Below, piece by piece: positions 20,069-28,407 of a stretch of 64,000 nucleotides of DNA; positions within the stretch are counted from its first letter, which is position 1; every line of letters starts with the position of its first letter. The DNA comes from Klebsiella sp. RHBSTW-00484 (GTDB taxonomy: Bacteria > Pseudomonadota > Gammaproteobacteria > Enterobacterales > Enterobacteriaceae): positions 1,860,001 to 1,924,000 of the forward strand of contig NZ_CP055481.1 in the NCBI RefSeq assembly GCF_013705725.1. The letters run 5' to 3'. The translations under genes and the position numbers were made by a program. The notes under the pieces are model-generated. The model was given only the letters and a program-made list of their open reading frames with translations. It did no database searches and was not told the DNA's origin.

Positions 20069-21348
20069 AAAAATTAATTCCCATATTAGTGCTTGCTGTT
20101 CTTACTGGTTGTTCAGGCGAGTTGTCAAATTCTTCCGATGACGATCAAAAGGAATATATACTCACACAGCTTAATGACTATCAAGGTCTGATAGAAATTT
20201 ACAGGAAAAGGCTCAGTGTGAAAGACAATGCAGATGAGCGTTATTATCTGGCTGAATTATATAATAAAATAGGCGATTATTCATCGTCTAATATTTACTT
20301 GCAACCTTTAATTAATAAGAGTACGGAACAACGCTACTTGATTCTTCATGTAAAAAATCTTTTGGAATTAGGTAGAGAGAAAGAGTGTGAAGATATTTTG
20401 AGTTCATTACTTGCAAAAAATAGCTCAAGCGGTGAACTTTGGAATCTGCAAGGAGTACTATTTGCTCAAGAAGGTCAGTATGAGCAAGCGGTTCAGTCTT
20501 TTGCAAAAGCTAGAGGACTTTTCTATAACGAGGAAGTCGTTATAAACAATCTAGCGATGATGGAAATATTGCAACAAAACTATCCTAAGGCTCGAGATCA
20601 TCTCTTGGATCTCTATTCAAGGAAGAAATATCAACGCCAAACGGTTTATAATTTGGTTTATACACTTGCTAAAACAAATGATGATGAAAGTGCACAAAAG
20701 ATTATTGTTGATGAGAAATTAACAGCCGGAGAACCGTATAAATTAATTCAGGCTTTAAAGAAAGTATCACCGAAGGAACAGCTTAATGTTACCAATGCAA
20801 GGGGCATAAATAAAATACAAAATGAAGCGAAAGTTGATGATAACGATACATCAAAGAATACATTCTCACATGAAACAATGAAAATAGAAAATGTTGCTAA
20901 ATCGGAGAATTCAACGAGTGCTGTATCGTCTCAAGTCGCGTTAAACTGTATTCCCCAGTTAAATAATAAAAGCAAGCCGAATGCATTCATCGGTAAAGTG
21001 GAAAACGCTAAAATAATAGCCGGTTTAACTGCTGGTAAAATTAGTAATGGCAATGCAGTAGCACTTTATTCGGCGTACTCACTGAATTATATAGTGTTAC
21101 CGCAAGAGAAAAATAATCAGTTAAGTATTCAGATTTTCAGCTCAATGCCCGCTGGTGATCTATACTCCAGACAGCTTTCAATACTGCAAAAATATCCGGA
21201 GATAAATAATGTTGATTTTTATAATAATGGAGATAGCAGCATCACATTGAGAATAACAACCAACAAATGCATCGTTAATAAGGCAATTAAACGAGCTGTG
21301 GGGAATGCAAAGTATAAAGAGAAATTATTGATTGAGTTTTCTTACTAA
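20062..21348 (+). CDS. tadD: TadD-like TPR lipoprotein with a long C-terminal extension
   Basis: A 428-residue lipoprotein. The signal ends in a lipobox (ILVLAVLTGC, C19). TPR-type helices fill about residues 40-240 (ERYYLAELYNKIGDYSSSNI; GELWNLQGVLFAQEGQYEQA). A polar linker follows, then a C-terminal part of about 120 residues (from CIPQLNNKSKPNAFIGKVEN) with no match that I recognise. TadD proteins act in secretin assembly or pilus export. This one is longer than the usual TadD, so the tail may stand in for a missing RcpB/CpaD-type factor; that is a guess. It overlaps tadC by 7 bases. Confidence 0.75.
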   Translation: MVKKLIPILVLAVLTGCSGELSNSSDDDQKEYILTQLNDYQGLIEIYRKRLSVKDNADERYYLAELYNKIGDYSSSNIYLQPLINKSTEQRYLILHVKNLLELGREKECEDILSSLLAKNSSSGELWNLQGVLFAQEGQYEQAVQSFAKARGLFYNEEVVINNLAMMEILQQNYPKARDHLLDLYSRKKYQRQTVYNLVYTLAKTNDDESAQKIIVDEKLTAGEPYKLIQALKKVSPKEQLNVTNARGINKIQNEAKVDDNDTSKNTFSHETMKIENVAKSENSTSAVSSQVALNCIPQLNNKSKPNAFIGKVENAKIIAGLTAGKISNGNAVALYSAYSLNYIVLPQEKNNQLSIQIFSSMPAGDLYSRQLSILQKYPEINNVDFYNNGDSSITLRITTNKCIVNKAIKRAVGNAKYKEKLLIEFSY

Positions 21349-21485
21349 CGTAAATCACAATCCATTTATATATGAAGCTCATATAAACTGGTGCATTTAT
21401 AAAGATTGTTTTTTTGGTGCTGTCTTTTCTATGTATAAGTAAATAATTTCTCTTGATTTTATAAAAACATTCTCCAGGAGTAAAA

Positions 21486-21845
21486 ATGGAAAATGAGGTT
21501 GACTATTTACTAGATGCATTGTCAGGTATTGATGGTGTTTTATGTGTGGCTATTATTGATAATATTGAAAAGAAAATTTCCCGTAGCAGGAATTTAAATG
21601 ATAATTGCAATGTTCTTGCAAGTACGATGAGCGACATTGTTAGAGCTAATGTTAAATACTCTCGGTTGTCATCCAAAAAGCATGAATTAGATGATGTTCT
21701 TATATCTTACAATAATGAAATACATCTCCTTAAACCGTTGGTACACACTGCAAAGTATTTTATATATATAGGGATATCACGAGATACTAATCTTGCTTTA
21801 ACGCGAATCCGCTTGAATGAGCAACTCAATACTTATTTAAAATGA
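21486..21845 (+). CDS. Small Roadblock/LC7-like protein (first of three)
   Basis: A 119-residue soluble protein. Its pattern (DALSGIDGVLCVAIID, a central helix with MSDIVRANVKYS, a strand IHLLKPLVHTAKYFIYIGIS, then a last helix with NLALTRIRLNEQL) fits the Roadblock/LC7 fold. It aligns by eye with the clearer protein at 27831-28190, which has SGAIVASIVD and KANLALARHHVKEVE at the same places. Roadblock proteins in bacteria act on Ras-like GTPases as GAPs or scaffolds. AGGAG lies 5 bases before the ATG. The 137 bases between tadD and this gene hold no gene. Confidence 0.6.
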   Translation: MENEVDYLLDALSGIDGVLCVAIIDNIEKKISRSRNLNDNCNVLASTMSDIVRANVKYSRLSSKKHELDDVLISYNNEIHLLKPLVHTAKYFIYIGISRDTNLALTRIRLNEQLNTYLK

Positions 21846-21929
21846 GATTGTCATTTGTTCTCAAATTGTCGGGAGTATTTATCGTGATAACGATAAGTCA
21901 ATATTAATTAATTTGATGGGTGAATTAAT

Positions 21930-22427
21930 ATGAATCTGCATACATTACCATTTGTAATAAATGATTCAAACTCGGGGAGCAACGAATTATCTCTGGATGA
22001 GAATGTTAAGGTGTCAGAGCTTGATCATTTTCCCGAAACTTTAATACATGAATTGAAGAATGAGTTGGACGCCTTTTCGAAAAATAATGCGGTTCTGAAG
22101 AATATACTTATCTCAACAGCTGACGGTTTTGAAATTGCTTCATTATTAACCCCAGGTTCAGAGCTTCATATAAGAAAAGTTTCAGCATTGACAAGTTCTT
22201 TATTAGGGATTAGTTCCGCGATGCTTCAGGAAATGGGGGGAGGGGAGCAAAATGCTGTGTTTATGGAAAGTAATAATAACATGATATTGTTCAATCGCAT
22301 CCCGGCTGAGCAAAAGATGCTTTGTCTTATGGCTGTGACAACAAAAGATGAATCCATCGGCCAAATATTTTGGCGCCTACGCCAACTTTCTGAAAACGTT
22401 ATCAAGATTTGTAATAAACATATGTAA
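21930..22427 (+). CDS. Roadblock/LC7 domain protein (second of three)
   Basis: A 165-residue protein with about 45 polar residues and then a Roadblock/LC7-like domain: LKNILISTADGFEIASLL, the helix VSALTSSLLGISSAMLQEM, the strand QNAVFMESNNNMILFNRI and LCLMAVTTKDESIGQIFWRL. This strand-helix-strand order and the DGFEIAS turn are typical of MglB-like proteins. It is likely to dimerise and contact a GTPase. It lies between tadD and tadV in the same direction and may be part of the same transcript. Confidence 0.72.
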   Translation: MNLHTLPFVINDSNSGSNELSLDENVKVSELDHFPETLIHELKNELDAFSKNNAVLKNILISTADGFEIASLLTPGSELHIRKVSALTSSLLGISSAMLQEMGGGEQNAVFMESNNNMILFNRIPAEQKMLCLMAVTTKDESIGQIFWRLRQLSENVIKICNKHM

Positions 22428-22445
22428 AACCAGCGAGATCATTTC

Positions 22446-22934
22446 ATGAATAATTCTATTTTATATAGTTTTGCTGTGCAGCTTTGTTGTTCAGACCATA
22501 TTAGCGGATTTATTCCAGCACAACCTGTCATTGATACCAGAGAGAACCTTACAGAGCAACGACTTTCCTCTTTATTTAAGCTTGTTAGTACTATACATAA
22601 TGATATTTTAAGTATGTCTCCTGAACGATGCCCGGATACCATTTCTTTTGTTTTTGAAAAATCATTACAGCTGACATGTTCCGATATTTCATGTGGTGTT
22701 ATTGCTGTTGAACCTATTTTATATGACCGTGATGAAAAAATAGGTGAAACTATTAAAATTTATTTTTCAAGGATCATCGAACAGTTAGGAAAACATGAAG
22801 TAGTGATACCAAAAGATAATTGTTCATGCATATCTAAAGTTCACAACGATGTTGTTGCAGGCACCGATAAAATACTGGTTCTGCCAGTCCATAAAGTGAT
22901 GAAAAAAAGAAAAATAAAGAAGGGTAAACGATAA
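22446..22934 (+). CDS. Unrecognised protein within the Tad locus
   Basis: A 162-residue protein that I do not recognise. It has several cysteines (VQLCCSDHI, TCSDISCGV, NCSCISKV), no signal peptide or membrane segment, and a very basic end (KVMKKRKIKKGKR). It starts 18 bases after the second Roadblock gene and ends 60 bases before tadV, so it belongs to the same group. The codon use is AT-rich like its neighbours, which supports a real gene. Its place suggests work with the Roadblock proteins. Confidence 0.6.
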   Translation: MNNSILYSFAVQLCCSDHISGFIPAQPVIDTRENLTEQRLSSLFKLVSTIHNDILSMSPERCPDTISFVFEKSLQLTCSDISCGVIAVEPILYDRDEKIGETIKIYFSRIIEQLGKHEVVIPKDNCSCISKVHNDVVAGTDKILVLPVHKVMKKRKIKKGKR

Positions 22935-22994
22935 AGATAACTTTACTATGTGTTCTGTAGGTTATTACATTACAGAGCACATATTTTATTTGGA

Positions 22995-23432
22995 ATGATG
23001 ATGGATATAATGCCTTATATTACTACAACAATTACATTTATTATATACGTAATATTAATATATGCATGTTATACAGATCTCATGTATCGAAAAATAAAAA
23101 ATCGATGCGTTATTCTGGCGTTGATAGCATCACTATGTCTGAGTATTTCGTATGGTGATGTTAATATTCTTGCGCCAACGCTTTTTTTGATCGTTGGCTA
23201 CATATTTACCATTACTGGATGCATTGGTGCCGGTGATATTAAATTGATAGTCGCATTGCTTGTAGGAATACCTGATGTTTTGATTTACCCTTTTTTTATC
23301 ATGACATGCATACAGGGTATTCCTTTAGCATTAATTTGTTTGATATTTTCCATGTTTGTGATTAAAAGTAACTTTAGAACCGTACCGTTTGGTATTGCAA
23401 TTGCTATTGGCTATATTAGTGTAACCATATGA
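22995..23432 (+). CDS. tadV: Prepilin peptidase TadV/CpaA
   Basis: A 145-residue A24-family aspartic peptidase that cuts the leaders of Flp and the pseudopilins. The first catalytic aspartate is in CYTDLMYRKIKNR and the second in the GxGD motif GAGDIKLIVAL; about five hydrophobic segments are present. Three ATG codons in a row (22995, 22998, 23001) follow GGA; 23001 has the best spacing and cannot be told apart from 22995. A GTG at 22950 would add a polar leader and is less likely. Confidence 0.88.
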   Translation: MMMDIMPYITTTITFIIYVILIYACYTDLMYRKIKNRCVILALIASLCLSISYGDVNILAPTLFLIVGYIFTITGCIGAGDIKLIVALLVGIPDVLIYPFFIMTCIQGIPLALICLIFSMFVIKSNFRTVPFGIAIAIGYISVTI

Positions 23433-23442
23433 GGGTAATAAA

Positions 23443-23919
23443 TTGTTACAGCTAAAAAATTTTCTTTGTAACACTAAAGGATCTATTGCGATTGAATATG
23501 CTTTCGTTGTAATTCCGTTTATTATATCTATTTTATTTATCATGGAAATATGCCGGGTGACATATATTATGTCATCTGTTGATTTGATATTGTCTGAGTC
23601 AAGTAGCGCAACCTCAACGCTATCCAAATCCTCTGATAGTTCTGCCTACTTTCGTCGAATGGCAAAGAAAATGTCACAGGGATCTCCTCTGTTGCTATTT
23701 GGAGATATGGAGATAAAAACAGAAGTGACATATTGCGCAAACTTTGAGGAATTGACTACAGGAACATGTACTTCTAACTCTTTGGGATCAAACCCTTTAG
23801 GTATCTATAAAATTGAGGTTCCATATAAACCTTTATTCTTCATATTTCCAGCATCTTATTTTCAAAATAAAATGGTGAGGAAAATTATCCTTATCCAAGA
23901 GAATAATTTATCCCGATAA
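23443..23919 (+). CDS. tadE: Minor pseudopilin TadE
   Basis: A 158-residue protein with a type IV-like N-terminus: KG/SIAIEYAFVVIPFIISI, with the glutamate at position 5 after the cut, a hydrophobic helix, then a globular part with a cysteine pair. TadE is a minor pilin processed by TadV and needed for pilus formation. The start is TTG at 23443, supported by GAGGG 7 bases before it. Confidence 0.82.
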   Translation: MLQLKNFLCNTKGSIAIEYAFVVIPFIISILFIMEICRVTYIMSSVDLILSESSSATSTLSKSSDSSAYFRRMAKKMSQGSPLLLFGDMEIKTEVTYCANFEELTTGTCTSNSLGSNPLGIYKIEVPYKPLFFIFPASYFQNKMVRKIILIQENNLSR

Positions 23920-23942
23920 TTATATCCTGTGGAGCCTAGTTA

Positions 23943-24545
23943 ATGTTATGGAAAAACAACAGGTCTGAAGATGGGTCTTCAGCTATCGAGTTTGCGTTAT
24001 ATATGTTTATTTTTGTTTTAATGTGTGGTTTTTTGATGGATATGAGCTTTGCTATCATCAATAAAAGCCATGCGGAACGAGTTAATAACTCTTTAATGAT
24101 GATTTTTCGTGAGCGGATTGCTTTTTATAATAGCACGGAGACAATTACTCAGGCGGATCTTATACATTTGAAAAGTATTTCTGATGCCCTTTTAAAAAAA
24201 GAGGATGGTTCAATTGATGATTATCAGTTAGCTATTAGAATGATCTCTTTTTCCAGTCGTTCAACGCAAAATCGTCAGATTCCGTCGGAGCTTTTTTATG
24301 CCAGTCCGGCTGTTAATGGCTGTGATAGTGCAAGGAATAGATCGGATCAGAATAGATTAGCGGCTATGTCTGCATGGGGATTAAGACCAAGCGCAACAAA
24401 AGATGAGGCTGTATTTTGGTATCCGGTCTATGAGATCACTTTGTGTATACCAGGGTCTGTTAGTTATTTTAACAGAGCACTTGGTGTTTTTAATAGAAAC
24501 CTGAGTAGTCTTTATATCAGAAATGCTTCACTTCCACGCAAATAG
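23943..24545 (+). CDS. tadF: Minor pseudopilin TadF
   Basis: A 200-residue protein with a processing motif EDG/SSAIEFALYMFIFVL near residue 11, a single N-terminal membrane helix and a periplasmic domain with two cysteines (NGCDSARN and EITLCIPG). It lies between tadE and tadG as in other Tad loci, which supports TadF. Sequence conservation in this family is low. Confidence 0.75.
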   Translation: MLWKNNRSEDGSSAIEFALYMFIFVLMCGFLMDMSFAIINKSHAERVNNSLMMIFRERIAFYNSTETITQADLIHLKSISDALLKKEDGSIDDYQLAIRMISFSSRSTQNRQIPSELFYASPAVNGCDSARNRSDQNRLAAMSAWGLRPSATKDEAVFWYPVYEITLCIPGSVSYFNRALGVFNRNLSSLYIRNASLPRK

Positions 24546-24573
24546 TTATTATCTGATTTTAATGGTGATTTGA

Positions 24574-26289
24574 ATGAAATGTTCGAAATTACATTTGCTA
24601 AAATTTTTTAGGAAAAATAAAGGTTCAATAGCTGTTAGTTTCGCACTTATGTTACCTGCTCTGATGGGGTTCTATTCTCTTGTTGTTGATGGTGCCCGGT
24701 TTAACTCTGAACGTTCTCGTCTTGCTGACGCGCTAAACCAAAGTGTCTATGCGGTTGCGGTAGCGGATAACAGAAATCAAACACCAGATGCCAGAGCAGA
24801 GAATATTGCCAAAGTAGGTTCATATTTGACATATTATTTCCCCGATAAAACAATAGATACAAATTCAATATCAGTAGATGGTAAGTTAATTTTTGATGAA
24901 AAAAATATATTATCTGCTGTGGATTATAAGGTTAATGCAGACCAGATTACACACCCGATTTTGAAATTATCAGAAACCGGAAGCATGTCAGGTTTTCATT
25001 CAAATGTAACTTTGCGCGGAAATGGTCTTTCCGGTACTGTTCGTCGTACTACGGTAACAAGAAGTATTCCTACAGACTATGTTTTTGTAGTTGATTTTTC
25101 TGGTTCAATGACTAGTAGTTCTGCTGAGCGGGGCCTTTCTCGTGAACAATTATTGAAAAAGGTTGTAACTACGCTGGGTGAGCAAATATTTGAGCTTGAT
25201 AATGGTAGTACGATTGGATTTGTCCCGTATTCGTATGGTGTTCCTGTGCGTCTGGATAAAACTAATTATTCCAGTCCGCAGGGGAAAGAAGTTGGTTGTA
25301 CTCATATAGCAAAAATGAAAAGCGACTTTGAATCTTTAGATTGGGATTTTTGGTACAATAAACCAAAAGAACCAAAAGGTAGAGCTGGAAGGATGTCATT
25401 GGATGACTTTATAAAACTCACAGACTCAGCTCAGAGAAACTATTATATGAATGTTATTGCTAAGGCTAATCGCCAGACGGACAGTTGGTTAATTTCTCAA
25501 GGGTATTGTGTAAAGCAAAATGGAAGCCTTCTCTGTGATGCTGATAGTAAGTCAAACATTCATAACCCGGCCAATGCTGCCGAGCTTAACAGGAATTTTA
25601 ACAATTTTTTGCGTTTCACCCTTAATGCCTCTTCCTATAATTCACTGTTAAATTCCAGTAATGTTGACATTGAAGGAACACTTTCTGGAGACTATTTGTT
25701 TAGTGAAAAAAATGTCAAGACCTATGTATCTTCTCTGGGAGCGGGAGACGATATCCCATTTGGATACGGAGGTTGTTACTATAGTATTCCCGAACGTAAT
25801 AACCTGTCCGAAAATATTAGAGACCTGGTTCAACCGGCTTACTATCTGATGGACTTATCAAGCGACCCAAGCGTACTTAGTGAATTTAGCGCGATGACTC
25901 CAGAAGGTGGTACTGAAAGCTTATGGGGATTGTTACGTGCGGTTCCTTTACTTGCAAAAGGTAAGAATGAACGAAAAATGATGTTTGTGGTTTCTGATGG
26001 TCTGGATAGTTATCCTGCTCTACGACAGAATATGATGACGAATTACAACCTTTGTGGTGTCATCCGGGAAGGGTTAAAAAAATATCCAGAGGGAACACCA
26101 ACAACAAGTGCTTCTATATATTACATTTCTCTTATTAACAACAGTTCACCCACTGAATGGGCTAATAGTTGTGTTGGAAATGGTAATGCTTACACTGCAA
26201 CTAATCTCAATGATTTAACAAATGTTATCGGCTCACTCATGTTCCAGAATAGCATCTCATATATCAATCCTGACGAGACCGAATTATAG
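24574..26289 (+). CDS. tadG: TadG-like pilus protein with a VWA domain
   Basis: A 571-residue protein. The N-terminus has a pseudopilin-like membrane segment (NKGSIAVSFALMLPALMGFY), then the TadE/TadG region (RSRLADALNQSVYAVAVAD). A von Willebrand A domain starts at about residue 168 with a full MIDAS motif (VFVVDFSGSM, D174, S176, S178) and continues with FVVSDGLDSYP. TadG anchors or caps the pilus machine, and VWA domains often bind partners through a metal. It is the last classical tad gene here. Confidence 0.85.
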   Translation: MKCSKLHLLKFFRKNKGSIAVSFALMLPALMGFYSLVVDGARFNSERSRLADALNQSVYAVAVADNRNQTPDARAENIAKVGSYLTYYFPDKTIDTNSISVDGKLIFDEKNILSAVDYKVNADQITHPILKLSETGSMSGFHSNVTLRGNGLSGTVRRTTVTRSIPTDYVFVVDFSGSMTSSSAERGLSREQLLKKVVTTLGEQIFELDNGSTIGFVPYSYGVPVRLDKTNYSSPQGKEVGCTHIAKMKSDFESLDWDFWYNKPKEPKGRAGRMSLDDFIKLTDSAQRNYYMNVIAKANRQTDSWLISQGYCVKQNGSLLCDADSKSNIHNPANAAELNRNFNNFLRFTLNASSYNSLLNSSNVDIEGTLSGDYLFSEKNVKTYVSSLGAGDDIPFGYGGCYYSIPERNNLSENIRDLVQPAYYLMDLSSDPSVLSEFSAMTPEGGTESLWGLLRAVPLLAKGKNERKMMFVVSDGLDSYPALRQNMMTNYNLCGVIREGLKKYPEGTPTTSASIYYISLINNSSPTEWANSCVGNGNAYTATNLNDLTNVIGSLMFQNSISYINPDETEL

Positions 26290-26313
26290 TTTATTAATCT
26301 ATAGGTGTGTCTA

Positions 26314-26982
26314 ATGAGTGACTTTCCAGCACTTATCCTACAGTGCGGCAATGAAGTATCGACTGAGGTTTTGCAACGTATAGTCAGCGTTGAATCATCC
26401 TTTAATCCTCATGCCATCGGTGTAGTTGGGGGGAGGCTTATGCGCCAGCCAGTATCGAAGGAGGAAGCTGTTGCTACCGCACGCTACCTTGAAAATGCTG
26501 GCTGGAATTTTTCGATGGGATTGGCGCAAATCAATCGTTATAACTTAGCGCGTTACGGTTTAAGTTATGACTCTGTTTTTGAACCTTGTGCTAACCTTCG
26601 TGCAGCTGCATCTATCTATAATGAGTGCTTCAATCGGGCAGTTAAAACGTCTGATTATGCTACTGCGCGCTTAAAGGCTTTTTCTTGTTATTACAGTGGT
26701 AATTTTACGCGAGGTTTTTTGAACGATGGTGGTCAGAATAACAGCTATGTTCAGAGGATCTTGAATGTCAATGTAGATAAAAATACTTTGGCACATATTG
26801 CGCCTATACCGGTACTTTCTAATGGCGATAGCAGTAATATCAAAAAGCCGGTTTATGATAAAGCTCAAATGCATCAACCCCAGCGACAAAAAGGGACCAA
26901 TAATGAACTAGATAAGCGACGCTTGTACAAGATTAGTGGGAAATCGACTTCATCAGGTGTTAAACAATTACGTGGTGAATAA
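26314..26982 (+). CDS. Lytic transglycosylase, VirB1-like SLT domain
   Basis: A 222-residue protein with an SLT fold: the catalytic glutamate in VESSFNPHAIGVVGG, then SMGLAQINRYNLARYGL and the NLRAAASIYNECF helix. Such enzymes open peptidoglycan so that pili or secretion machines can pass. No signal peptide is visible at the N-terminus (MSDFPALILQCGNEVST), which is odd for a periplasmic enzyme. The ATG at 26314 follows AGG by 8 bases. It lies 24 bases after tadG. The C-terminal 60 residues are polar and basic. Confidence 0.83.
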   Translation: MSDFPALILQCGNEVSTEVLQRIVSVESSFNPHAIGVVGGRLMRQPVSKEEAVATARYLENAGWNFSMGLAQINRYNLARYGLSYDSVFEPCANLRAAASIYNECFNRAVKTSDYATARLKAFSCYYSGNFTRGFLNDGGQNNSYVQRILNVNVDKNTLAHIAPIPVLSNGDSSNIKKPVYDKAQMHQPQRQKGTNNELDKRRLYKISGKSTSSGVKQLRGE

Positions 26983-27059
26983 CTGAAGGTCCATATTTAA
27001 TTTGATAATCTACGTTTCTGTAATTACATGCGAAATATGTTTTAATTATATAAGGTGTT

Positions 27060-27103
27060 TTTTATTTGATTTTTATTTGATTTGTATTTGAGTTTTGTAT
27101 GAT
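27060..27103. repeat. Four 11-base phased repeats in a T-rich control region
   Basis: Units TTTTATTTGAT, TTTTATTTGAT, TTGTATTTGAG and TTTTGTATGAT follow each other with an exact 11-base period. They lie in the gene-free stretch 26983-27251, about 150 bases before the GTPase gene. The period near one helical turn suggests a bent or protein-binding control site. No clear promoter could be placed. Confidence 0.55.
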
Positions 27104-27251
27104 ATCTTTATTTTATATTTGAATTGATTATTATACTGCTAGATATTAATGTTTTTTTGGTTTTTTTTGTGGCTGTTTTTTTTATTTGTTGATATAGTGA
27201 TTGCCATGGCAGATGATGCTTATCGACATTTAGAGTCGGGTCTTATTATCT

Positions 27252-27785
27252 ATGGATGATTTTAAAGTTCTTCTTGTTGGCCCCACAGGGGCTGGTAAAA
27301 CTACTGCGATCAGTACGGTGAGCGATATTTCTGTTATAAGTACGGAAGTGACGCGATCCTCGCTGGATACAGAATCATTGAATAGTCAATTAATACCAAA
27401 AAGCACCGTTACAGTGGGCATCGATTATGGCGAATTGAGTCTTAATAATTCAATGCGAATAAGGCTTTATGGTGTTCCTGGACAGGTTCGCTTTGAATCT
27501 TTATGGGGGTTAATTCATGAAGGTTCTGTTGGTACCGTAATTCTATTTGATATATCGAGCAATGATTATAGTGAAGAGTTTGTTTTCTTTGTGAACAGAT
27601 TTCATAAAACTCTACTCACTGAACGATGTATCATTGGAATAAGTAAGTACAGTGAAATATATTCTTCCAGAGTGACTGAGCTTCTGGAGCTCCTGAATCA
27701 TTCGGGGGTTAATGTTCCGGTTTTTTCCGTGGATGTAAGGAATAAGGAAGACGTACTGAAGTTACTTTTTATGTTAATTGAGTAA
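27252..27785 (+). CDS. Ras-like small GTPase (MglA/COG2229 type)
   Basis: A 177-residue GTPase. G1/P-loop is GPTGAGKTT (residues 10-18), the switch I region holds STVTVGIDYGEL, and G3 is YGVPGQVRFES with a glutamine in switch II. G4 is degenerate (GISKYSE in place of NKxD). The P-loop and the TVGIDYG and GxPGQxRF motifs are typical of bacterial Ras-like GTPases near MglA and COG2229. It is followed 45 bases later by a Roadblock gene, the usual partner. It has no membrane anchor. I infer that it controls the Tad machine. Its own upstream region (26983-27251) suggests separate regulation. Confidence 0.82.
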   Translation: MDDFKVLLVGPTGAGKTTAISTVSDISVISTEVTRSSLDTESLNSQLIPKSTVTVGIDYGELSLNNSMRIRLYGVPGQVRFESLWGLIHEGSVGTVILFDISSNDYSEEFVFFVNRFHKTLLTERCIIGISKYSEIYSSRVTELLELLNHSGVNVPVFSVDVRNKEDVLKLLFMLIE

Positions 27786-27830
27786 TTTTTTTTAGTACTT
27801 ATTGTTGAACTTAATATTAAAGGAATTATC

Positions 27831-28190
27831 ATGAGTAATATTGATGAGTCTCTAGCTTCATTGATGGGTGTTTCTGGTGCAATCGTAGCTTCTATCGTTG
27901 ACTCTAACAGCGGTATGATGCTCGGCCAGGATGGCGCAGGTATTGACCTTGAGCTTGCTTCTGCGGGGAATACAGAAGTAGTTCGCGCCAAACTGAGAAC
28001 CATGGAAACTCTCAAATTAAATGATAAAATCGAGGATATGTTAATCACGTTAGGCAAGCAATATCATATTATTTGCCCAATTGATAAAAATCCTGGCTTG
28101 TTTATCTATTTTGTACTTGATAAAGCAAAAGCAAATCTTGCATTAGCTCGCCATCATGTCAAAGAAGTAGAACATCAGTTGGTTGTGTAA
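27831..28190 (+). CDS. Roadblock/LC7 domain protein (third), partner of the GTPase
   Basis: A 119-residue protein that fits the Roadblock/LC7 fold well: LASLMGVSGAIVASIVDSNS, GIDLELASAGNTEVVRAKLR, EDMLITLGKQYHIICPI and FIYFVLDKAKANLALARHHV. MglB-like proteins of this size act as GAPs for the neighbouring GTPase. AAAGGA lies 7 bases before the ATG. A terminator follows, so the GTPase and this gene form a two-gene unit. Confidence 0.82.
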   Translation: MSNIDESLASLMGVSGAIVASIVDSNSGMMLGQDGAGIDLELASAGNTEVVRAKLRTMETLKLNDKIEDMLITLGKQYHIICPIDKNPGLFIYFVLDKAKANLALARHHVKEVEHQLVV

Positions 28191-28264
28191 ATTTTTTTAG
28201 GTCTCTATTATCTGGTTTGTTATAATTTTTGAAGTATTGCCTCTTATTTGAACTCTTTTTTGAT

Positions 28265-28290
28265 AGCACTCTTCGGAGTGCTTTTTTTTT
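28265..28290 (+). terminator. Rho-independent terminator after the GTPase/Roadblock pair
   Basis: AGCACTC (28265-28271) pairs with GAGTGCT (28276-28282) around a TTCG tetraloop, followed by eight or more T. It is a strong terminator. The remaining 120 bases before the next gene hold nothing recognisable apart from a probable promoter. Confidence 0.9.
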
Positions 28291-28407
28291 AGTATCGATA
28301 TCAGTGTATATAGATATTTTTTATCCTAAATACATGGTATTTTTTTTGTGAATAATTTAATTGATTTTTCATGGCAATTATAAATCGTATACAATGGAAT
28401 TGCACTC

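Noticed and set aside
21364..21386. Hairpin TTTATAT/ATATAAA after tadD as a terminator
   Set aside because: The stem is AT-only and weak, and the following T-run is not adjacent; likely chance in AT-rich DNA.
27060..27103. The phased repeats as a CRISPR-like array
   Set aside because: Units are 11 bases with no spacers and no cas genes are near.
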